Of a stretch of DNA of 64,000 nucleotides, positions 58,345 to 64,000 are shown piece after piece. The notes under the pieces were generated by a model. The model saw nothing but the letters and a program-made list of their open reading frames with translations, did no database searches and was not told the DNA's origin. Within the stretch, counting starts at the first letter, position 1, and each line of letters starts with the position of its first letter. Source of the stretch: Pseudomonadota bacterium (lineage in GTDB: Bacteria > Pseudomonadota > Alphaproteobacteria > Azospirillales > Azospirillaceae); NCBI GenBank assembly GCA_023423695.1, contig JAFAFA010000155.1:136948-200947 (forward strand), given 5' to 3'. The position numbers and the translations under genes are program-made.

Positions 58345-58802
58345 CACGCGGCGTCCTTGCGGCGGTAGATCATGGCCATGCGGCGGCAGACGGCGACGGT
58401 CTCGCCGCGCTGGTTGAAGCAGGTGTGTTCGAACTCGACGAGCCCGACGTCGCTGCGCGACTTGCTCAGCCGCTTGGAAACCACTTGGGTCTGGGCGCGC
58501 AGGGTGTCCCCGTGGAACACCGGCTTGGGGAAGCGGACGTCGCTCATGCCGAGATTGCCGACCGTGGTGCCGAGCGTGGTGTCCTGCACGCTCATGCCGA
58601 TCAGGATGCCCAGGGTGTAGAGGCTGTTGAACAGCGGCTTTCCCCATTCCGTCCGACTGGCAAAGTCGGCGTCGATGTGCAGCGGCTGCGGGTTCAGCGT
58701 CATCAGGCTGAAGCTGATGTTGTCCTGTTCCGTGACCGTCCGTGAAACGACATGCTTGAAGACATGGCCTTCCTCGAACTCTTCATAGTATTTGCCGCTC
58801 AT
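58344..58802 (-). CDS. MaoC-family acyl-CoA hydratase
   Basis: 152 residues, ATG 58802 with CAGGAGA upstream. MSGKYYEEFEEGHVFKH, TVTEQDNISFSLMTLNPQPLHID (in parts; hydratase-2 motif with catalytic Asp and His), and GDTLRAQTQVVSKR. Members hydrate enoyl-CoA such as mesaconyl- or itaconyl-CoA. It is directly coupled to the CitE-like lyase, as in C5-dicarboxylate pathways. Confidence 0.8.
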   Translation of the reverse strand: MSGKYYEEFEEGHVFKHVVSRTVTEQDNISFSLMTLNPQPLHIDADFASRTEWGKPLFNSLYTLGILIGMSVQDTTLGTTVGNLGMSDVRFPKPVFHGDTLRAQTQVVSKRLSKSRSDVGLVEFEHTCFNQRGETVAVCRRMAMIYRRKDAA

Positions 58803-58834
58803 GGGCGATTCTCCTGCGATGACCGGTGGATGGT

Positions 58835-59992
58835 TCAGAGCGGCCGGATGATGCCCTGCCGTTCCAGATGTTCGATGCGCTCCCCGGCGATGCCCCAGGC
58901 GGCGAGCACCGCGTGGGTTCCAGCCCCCGGTGGTTCGGCCGGCCGCGGCATGGCGGCCGGCGTATGGCTGAACCGCGGGGCAGGGGCGGGCTGGACCACG
59001 CCGTCGATGACGAGGTGGGCGGCACGGGCGCGGGCCTGCGGGTGCTCCGCCGCCTCGGCGACCGACAGGACGGGTGCGAAGCAGGCGTCGGTGCCTTCCA
59101 GCAGCGCGCACCAGTCGGCCCGGCCGCGCTCGGCGAAGCGTGCGGTCAGCAGTTCCCGGGCTTTCGGCCATTGGGCGCGGTCGGCGACGTCGGGAAAGGA
59201 CGTCGGATCGAAGCCGATGCGGGTCAGCAGCTCGTCGCGGAACTTGCGCTCGATCGGGGCGACGGCGACCCATTGTCCGTCCGCGCACCGGTAGACATCG
59301 TAGTGCGGCGCGCCGGAATCGAGCAGGTTGGTGCCGCGCTCCGGCCGGTGCAGCCCGGCGGCGACAAGGCCGAAGGCGCTCGCCATCAGCGTCCCCGCAC
59401 CCTCGGCCATCGCCGCATCGACCACCTGTCCCCGGCCGGACCCTCGGGCTTCCAGCAAGGCGCAGGCGATGCCGAAGGCGAGCAGCAGCCCGCCGCCGCC
59501 ATAGTCGCCGACCAGATTGAGCGGCACGGTCGGGGGCTGGCCTGCCCGCCCGATGGCGGCCAGCGCGCCCGACAGCGCGATGTAGTTCAGGTCGTGCCCG
59601 GCCGCCATCGCCAGCGGCCCGTCCTGGCCCCAGCCGGTGACCCGGCCGTAGACCAGCCGCGGATTGACCGCGTGGCAAGCGTCGGGACCGAGGCCCAGGC
59701 GCTCCATGGTGCCGGGGCGGAACCCTTCGATCAGCGCGTCGGCCTTGGCGACGAGATCCAGCGCGCAGGCGATGCCGTCGGGCCGCTTGAGGTCCAGCGC
59801 CACCGAGCGCCGCCCGCGGCGGGTCACGTCGAACTTTGGTGCGCGGGGAATGCCGATGCCGCTCGGCTCCAGCCGGTCCAGCGCGATCACCTCGGCGCCG
59901 AGATCGGCCAGCAGCATCGCGCACATCGGCGCCGGTCCGATGCCGGCGAACTCGACGACGCGCAGGCCGGCCAACGGTCCCGAACCGGTCAT
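58835..59992 (-). CDS. CaiB/BaiF-family CoA transferase (or racemase-like), copy 1
   Basis: 385 residues. LAGLRVVEFAGIGPAPMCAMLLADLGAEVI with RRGRRSVALDLKRPDG marks the class III CoA-transferase fold, and the sequence is close in style to alpha-methylacyl-CoA racemases (GHDLNYIALSGALAAIG). Asp 153-154 region (GHDLNY) carries the catalytic acid of racemases. ATG 59992 has GGGAGG upstream and overlaps the previous stop (ATGA). Confidence 0.8.
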   Translation of the reverse strand: MTGSGPLAGLRVVEFAGIGPAPMCAMLLADLGAEVIALDRLEPSGIGIPRAPKFDVTRRGRRSVALDLKRPDGIACALDLVAKADALIEGFRPGTMERLGLGPDACHAVNPRLVYGRVTGWGQDGPLAMAAGHDLNYIALSGALAAIGRAGQPPTVPLNLVGDYGGGGLLLAFGIACALLEARGSGRGQVVDAAMAEGAGTLMASAFGLVAAGLHRPERGTNLLDSGAPHYDVYRCADGQWVAVAPIERKFRDELLTRIGFDPTSFPDVADRAQWPKARELLTARFAERGRADWCALLEGTDACFAPVLSVAEAAEHPQARARAAHLVIDGVVQPAPAPRFSHTPAAMPRPAEPPGAGTHAVLAAWGIAGERIEHLERQGIIRPL

Positions 59993-61224
59993 GCCATACC
60001 TCCCAGGCTGCGTTCCAGCGCCTCGCGGTGTTGGGGAGCCGCGATGGCGATCAGCGCCCGCGCCCGTTCCGCCAGACCCAGCCCGGCCAGCCGCGCGACG
60101 CCGTGTTCGGTGACGACGGTGTCGGCGTCGCTGCGCGCCAGCGTCACCGCGGCAACCTGCGGCACGATGCGGCTGACCGCGCCGGAACGGTCGGTCGAGC
60201 GCAAGGCGACGATGGCCCGCCCCCCAAGCGCCGCCCGGGCGCCACGGGTGAAATCGGCCAGCCCGCCGACGCCGCCGACCGGCGCGCCGTCGGCCAGCTC
60301 GGCGTTGACCTGACCGGTCAGGTCGACCTCGATGGCGGCGTTGATGGCGATCATGCGGTCCTGCGCCGCCAGGACGGCCGGCGAATGGGTGTGCGACGCC
60401 GGCATCAACCGCACCGCCGGATTGCCGTCGATGAACCGGCAGAGACGGTCGGTTCCGAAGGCGGTGTTGCTGACCGTCATCCCCGGATCGACGGACTTGT
60501 GGGCGTTGGTGACGACGCCGTTCTCGACCAGCGCCGCCACCCGGTCGCCGATCATGCCGGAATGGACGCCGAGGTCGCGGTGCCTGGCCAGCTCCGACAG
60601 CGCCGCGTCGGGAATCGCGCCGATGCCGACCTGCAGGGTGGCCCGGTCGGGAACCAGCCCCGCGATGTAGCGGGCGATGGCGCGCTCCGCCTCGCCGATC
60701 GCGGCCGGTTCGAGCGCCACGAGGTCCCGGTCGGTCTCGACCACCGCGTCGAGGCGGATTGCCGGATCGAGTTCCGCACCGCGGCACCACGGCGCCCGCC
60801 GGTTGACCTCGGCGATCACGCAACGGGCCCTGCGCGCCGCCGCCAGGACATAATCGTTGGCGAGCGCCGCGGCATAGCCCTGCGGCCCGCAAGCGAGCTG
60901 GATCAGCACCACGTCCGCCCGCATGTCGCCGTTTGCGAAGGCGGCGCCGAGCGCGCCATAATGCAGGGGCAGCACCTCCAGCCGCCCGCACCGCGCCAGC
61001 CGCGACGCCCTGCCCATGGCGCCGTAGCTGGAGAAGCGCAGGCGGCCGGGCTCGGCGAAGCTGTCGGAGAACAGCGGGCCGACGAACAGTTCGACCGGCG
61101 GGTCGAGCGCCGCCAGTGCGGCGGTGAGCGCCAGCGGCTCGGCGCAGCCCTGGCCGCACAGGACCCGGTCGCCCGCCCGGATGAACCGGGCGAGGTCGAG
61201 CGGCGGCGTGAGAGTCGCGGTCAT
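59989..61224 (-). CDS. Acetyl-CoA hydrolase/transferase-family CoA transferase
   Basis: 411 residues of the class I group that includes 4-hydroxybutyrate and itaconate CoA-transferases (RipA type). Motifs: LQVGIGAIPDAALSEL, DLGVHSGMIGDRVAALVENGVVTNAHKS (in parts), GVGGLADFTRGA, and VVTEHGVARLAGLGLAERARALI. It activates an acid with CoA from an acyl-CoA donor. Next to MaoC and CitE-like genes it fits the first step of itaconate or related C5 breakdown. Confidence 0.8.
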   Translation of the reverse strand: MTATLTPPLDLARFIRAGDRVLCGQGCAEPLALTAALAALDPPVELFVGPLFSDSFAEPGRLRFSSYGAMGRASRLARCGRLEVLPLHYGALGAAFANGDMRADVVLIQLACGPQGYAAALANDYVLAAARRARCVIAEVNRRAPWCRGAELDPAIRLDAVVETDRDLVALEPAAIGEAERAIARYIAGLVPDRATLQVGIGAIPDAALSELARHRDLGVHSGMIGDRVAALVENGVVTNAHKSVDPGMTVSNTAFGTDRLCRFIDGNPAVRLMPASHTHSPAVLAAQDRMIAINAAIEVDLTGQVNAELADGAPVGGVGGLADFTRGARAALGGRAIVALRSTDRSGAVSRIVPQVAAVTLARSDADTVVTEHGVARLAGLGLAERARALIAIAAPQHREALERSLGGMA

Positions 61225-61231
61225 CGCGCCC

Positions 61232-62398
61232 TCAGTAGGATTTGGGAAGGCCGAGCACCTTCTCCGCGATGAAGCACAGGACGAGCTGCGGGCTGATCGG
61301 CGCGATGCGCGGAATCATCACCTCGCGCAGGTAGCGCTCGACGTGGAATTCCTTGGCGTAGCCGAAGCCGCCATGGGTCATCACCGCCTGCTCGCACGCC
61401 TGGAAGCCGGCTTCCGCCGCGAGATACTTCGCCGCGTTGGCGGCCGGTCCGCAGGACATGCCTTTGTCGTACTGCCAGCCTGCCGACATCACCATCAGCC
61501 ACGCCGCTTCCAATTCCATCCAGTTCTTGGCGAGCGGATGCTGGATCGCCTGGTTCTGGCCTATGGGGCGATTGAACACGATACGGCTCTTGGCGTAAGC
61601 CGCCGCGCGCGACAGCGCCAATTTGCCAAGCCCCACCGCTTCCGCCGCGATCAGAATGCGCTCCGGGTTCATGCCGTGCAGGATGTATTCGAAGCCGCGC
61701 CCTTCCTCGCCGATACGATCATCGACCGGGATTTCAAAATTCTCGAAAAACAGTTCGTTGGAATCGACCGCCTTACGGCCCATCTTCTCGATCTCGTGCA
61801 CCGCAATGCGCGAACGGTCGAAGTCGGTATAGAACAGGCTCAGGCCATGGGTCGGCGACTTCACCTCCTCCAGCGGCGTGGTGCGCGCCAGCAAAAGAAT
61901 TTTCTCGGCCACCTGCGCGGTCGAAATCCACACCTTCTGGCCGTTGACGACGTACTTGTCGCCCTGCCGCACCGCGCGCGTCTTGAGTTGCGTGGTGTTG
62001 AGCCCGGTGTTGGGCTCCGTCACCGCGAAGCACGACCGCTCCTTGCCGGACACGATCGGCGGCAACATGCGGCGGCATTGTGCCTCGGTGCCGAATACCA
62101 CCACCGGATTGAGCCCGAACACGTTCATATGAATGGCGGAGGCACCCGACATGCCCGCGCCGGACTCCGAAATCGTCCGCATCATGATCGCGGCATCGCT
62201 GATGCCGAGGCCGGCACCGCCATAGGCTTCCGGAATGCAGATGCCGAGCCAGCCGGCTTCCGCCATCGCTTTGTGAAACTCAACCGGGAATCCGCCCTCG
62301 CGATCCTTCGTCAGCCAATAGGTATCGTCGAAGGCGGTACAGATCTTCGCGATAGCGTCACGGATGGATTCCTGTTCGGCGGTGAGTGCAAAATCCAT
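61232..62398 (-). CDS. Acyl-CoA dehydrogenase
   Basis: 388 residues, MDFALTAEQESIRDAIAKICTAFDD start, FAVTEPNTGLNTTQLKTRA (FAD/substrate segment), KVWISTA, and C-terminal MTHGGFGYAKEFHVERYLREV with arginine-rich end. Oxidises an acyl-CoA to the enoyl-CoA. It starts 23 bases after the next CoA-transferase. Base use from here rightward is visibly less GC-rich than in the preceding genes. Confidence 0.88.
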   Translation of the reverse strand: MDFALTAEQESIRDAIAKICTAFDDTYWLTKDREGGFPVEFHKAMAEAGWLGICIPEAYGGAGLGISDAAIMMRTISESGAGMSGASAIHMNVFGLNPVVVFGTEAQCRRMLPPIVSGKERSCFAVTEPNTGLNTTQLKTRAVRQGDKYVVNGQKVWISTAQVAEKILLLARTTPLEEVKSPTHGLSLFYTDFDRSRIAVHEIEKMGRKAVDSNELFFENFEIPVDDRIGEEGRGFEYILHGMNPERILIAAEAVGLGKLALSRAAAYAKSRIVFNRPIGQNQAIQHPLAKNWMELEAAWLMVMSAGWQYDKGMSCGPAANAAKYLAAEAGFQACEQAVMTHGGFGYAKEFHVERYLREVMIPRIAPISPQLVLCFIAEKVLGLPKSY

Positions 62399-62421
62399 CG
62401 CGTACGATCTCCTTTTATGAA

Positions 62422-63621
62422 CTAGCTCACGGCCCGATTGGTGACGCCATCGCTGATCAGTTGTGCAATTTCATCCGACGAGTAGCCCGCCTCGCGCAGA
62501 ACGTCCTCGCTCTGCTCGCCGAGGCGTGGCGCCAGCCGCGTCGGCTCGGCCGGCGTTTCGGACCATGTGGCGGCGGTCCGCATGCTGCGGATTTTTCCTT
62601 CGCTCGGGTGCTCTACCGTCGGAAAGAAATCGGTTGCGGCCAAATGCGGGTCGCTCAGGATGCTGACGAGATCATGCATCGGCAACGCCGGCACATCAGC
62701 CTCGTCCAGCAGCTTGATCCATTCCGCGGTCGGACGCTGTGCGATGATCCGCGCCAGTTCGGCATAGACATGATCGATATTGTTGGCTCGCCCGGCAAAC
62801 GTCGCAAAGCGCGGATCGCTGCGCAGATCGTTGCGACCGGTCGCGGTGAGGAATTTGTCCCACTGCTTGTCGTTGTAAACGATCACGCAAAGGTAGCCGT
62901 CCGATGTCTTGTACGGCCTGCGGTCGGGCGACAGATGTCGCGCATAACCGCCCTGATCGAGCGGCGGCTCGTAAGTGAGGCCGCCGAGGTGATCGCCCAT
63001 CACAAAGCCGGCCATCGTTTCGAACATCGGAATATCGACGCGCTGACCGACGCCGGTGCGGTCGCGATGCACCAGACTGGCGAGGATCGCACCCACGGCG
63101 TTGAGGCCGACGATGCGATCGACCAGCGCGTTCGGCACGTAGCGCGGCGTGCCGTCGCCGCCGCGCGCCATCAAATGCGCCAGCGCCGAGCCGCCTTGAA
63201 TGAGATCGTCATAGGCCGCCTTCGCCGCATAGGGACCGTCCTGACCGAAACCGAACACGCCGGCATAGATCAGGCGCGGATTGACCGCCGCAGCATCCTC
63301 GTAACCGAGCCGCAGCCGCTGCATCGCCTGCGGACGGACGTTGTAAACCAGAACGTCAGCGACCGCGATCAGCCGCAAGGCCACAGCGCGGCCAGCGTCT
63401 TTCTTCAGGTCGAGGCAAATGCTGCGCTTGCTGCGATTGGCGTTGAGAAACACCGGGCCCATGCCGGGATGCCGGGTCGGGCCGATCTGGCGGGTCACAT
63501 CGCCATCCAGAGATTCAATCTTGATGACGTCCGCACCGTAATCGCCGAGCGTCTGGGTCGCGAAGGGCCCCATCAGCACCGTTGTCATGTCGACGACTTT
63601 GATGCCCTGCAATGGCCCCAT
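62422..63621 (-). CDS. CaiB/BaiF-family CoA transferase, copy 2
   Basis: 399 residues: LQGIKVVDMTTVLMGPFATQTLGDYGADVIKIES (in parts), NRSKRSICLDLKKDAGR, and GFGQDGPYAAKAAYDDLIQG; class III CoA-transferase with the catalytic Asp in the YDDLIQG loop. It differs from copy 1, which is racemase-like. It probably transfers CoA to an acid for the adjacent dehydrogenase. Confidence 0.85.
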   Translation of the reverse strand: MGPLQGIKVVDMTTVLMGPFATQTLGDYGADVIKIESLDGDVTRQIGPTRHPGMGPVFLNANRSKRSICLDLKKDAGRAVALRLIAVADVLVYNVRPQAMQRLRLGYEDAAAVNPRLIYAGVFGFGQDGPYAAKAAYDDLIQGGSALAHLMARGGDGTPRYVPNALVDRIVGLNAVGAILASLVHRDRTGVGQRVDIPMFETMAGFVMGDHLGGLTYEPPLDQGGYARHLSPDRRPYKTSDGYLCVIVYNDKQWDKFLTATGRNDLRSDPRFATFAGRANNIDHVYAELARIIAQRPTAEWIKLLDEADVPALPMHDLVSILSDPHLAATDFFPTVEHPSEGKIRSMRTAATWSETPAEPTRLAPRLGEQSEDVLREAGYSSDEIAQLISDGVTNRAVS

Positions 63622-63792
63622 GTTCCACCCGTTCCAGCCCTGATTGTGCTTCTGTTGCCAGTCGTACTAACGGCAGCGAAAGGGCGAGATCAAGGGCGTT
63701 TGGCGTAGAGGCCCATGCCGAACCGGAAATGCTCGGTACGGCACGCTCCGGCACAGCGTCGGCATTCTATCGCGCGGAATACGCATCCACGC

Positions 63793-64000
63793 TCATTTAT
63801 CAGCCATCATCTCGCGCAGCGCGGTCTTCAGCACCTTGCCGTAATTGTTCTTCGGCAGCGACGGCAGATAGACATAACGTTTCGGCCGCTTGAAGCGCGC
63901 GATCGATGCGAGGCAATGCACGTCGAACTTCTGATCGCTCGCCTCAGCGCCGTCTTCCAGCACCATGCAGGCGACGACGATCTCGCCCCAGTCCGGATCG
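63793..64000 (-). CDS. Acyl-CoA synthetase (AMP-forming), C-terminal end only
   Basis: The last 68 residues are visible: DPDWGEIVVACMVLED, then the lid-domain ending FKRPKRYVYLPSLPKNNYGKVLKTALRE, where NYGKV carries the catalytic lysine of ANL ligases. The gene enters from the right edge. It would activate an acid at the head of this operon. Confidence 0.75.
   Translation of the reverse strand, partial: DPDWGEIVVACMVLEDGAEASDQKFDVHCLASIARFKRPKRYVYLPSLPKNNYGKVLKTALREMMADK

Overview
This window is high-GC DNA from an alphaproteobacterium. Gene content and codon style suggest a Rhodospirillales member of the Azospirillum/Skermanella kind, but that is inference because no rRNA, tRNA or other phylogenetic marker gene lies in the window. 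The first 29 kb mix short functional operons with many insertion-sequence scars, as on a plasmid, chromid or genomic island. The remaining 35 kb are orderly catabolic operons.

Layout. (1) 1-1708: 3' part of a histidine kinase with a PhnD-like periplasmic sensor. (2) 2351-5347: a sulfur/persulfide detoxification locus (ETHE1-like hydrolase, BigR/SqrR-type ArsR repressor with C42 and C108, two half-size YeeE/YedE proteins, a TauE/SafE exporter). (3) 5573-6914: broken resolvase, esterase and IS6 fragments. (4) 7448-11377: an Scs/Dsb-type copper or disulfide stress operon. (5) 11605-16190: an intact IS5-type element, then a ureohydrolase gene bracketed by inverted IS6-family remnants. (6) 16394-23210: surface-glycan glycosyltransferases and methyltransferases, including an out-of-frame gene junction and a one-base frameshift. 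(7) 24029-28307: a type I-secreted beta-propeller/RTX protein, then an Lpp-like lipoprotein paired with an L,D-transpeptidase. (8) 28979-32414: a cobalt-type nitrile hydratase operon with a CobW-type GTPase, an accessory protein and a CbiM-like cobalt permease. (9) 32487-33446: a GlxA-type regulator. (10) 33565-41980: a leftward cluster of two ATC-hydrolase paralogues, a five-gene branched-chain-type ABC transporter, an FAD amine oxidase and an M20 amidohydrolase. (11) 42175-55417: a chemoreceptor, then a rightward amide regulon: AmiC-like sensor, AmiR-like ANTAR antiterminator, ABC transporter, AmiE amidase, MoxR-type ATPase and VWA protein. (12) 55759-64000: an SDR gene, an IclR regulator and a leftward acyl-CoA operon (CitE-like lyase, MaoC hydratase, three CoA-transferase-type genes, acyl-CoA dehydrogenase, AMP-ligase).

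How it works together. Nitrile hydratase turns nitriles into amides and AmiE turns short amides into acids, so regions 8 and 11 could form a nitrile-to-amide-to-acid-plus-ammonia route, with cobalt and amide importers of their own. The most striking feature is regulatory. Three factor-independent terminators (44216-44255, 46238-46276, 46572-46610) are each preceded by, and overlap, a hairpin with a six-base loop of the type bound by ANTAR proteins, and two of the three also have the partner upstream hairpin. One lies before the sensor/antiterminator genes and two lie in tandem before the transporter operon, which points to an autoregulated antitermination cascade.
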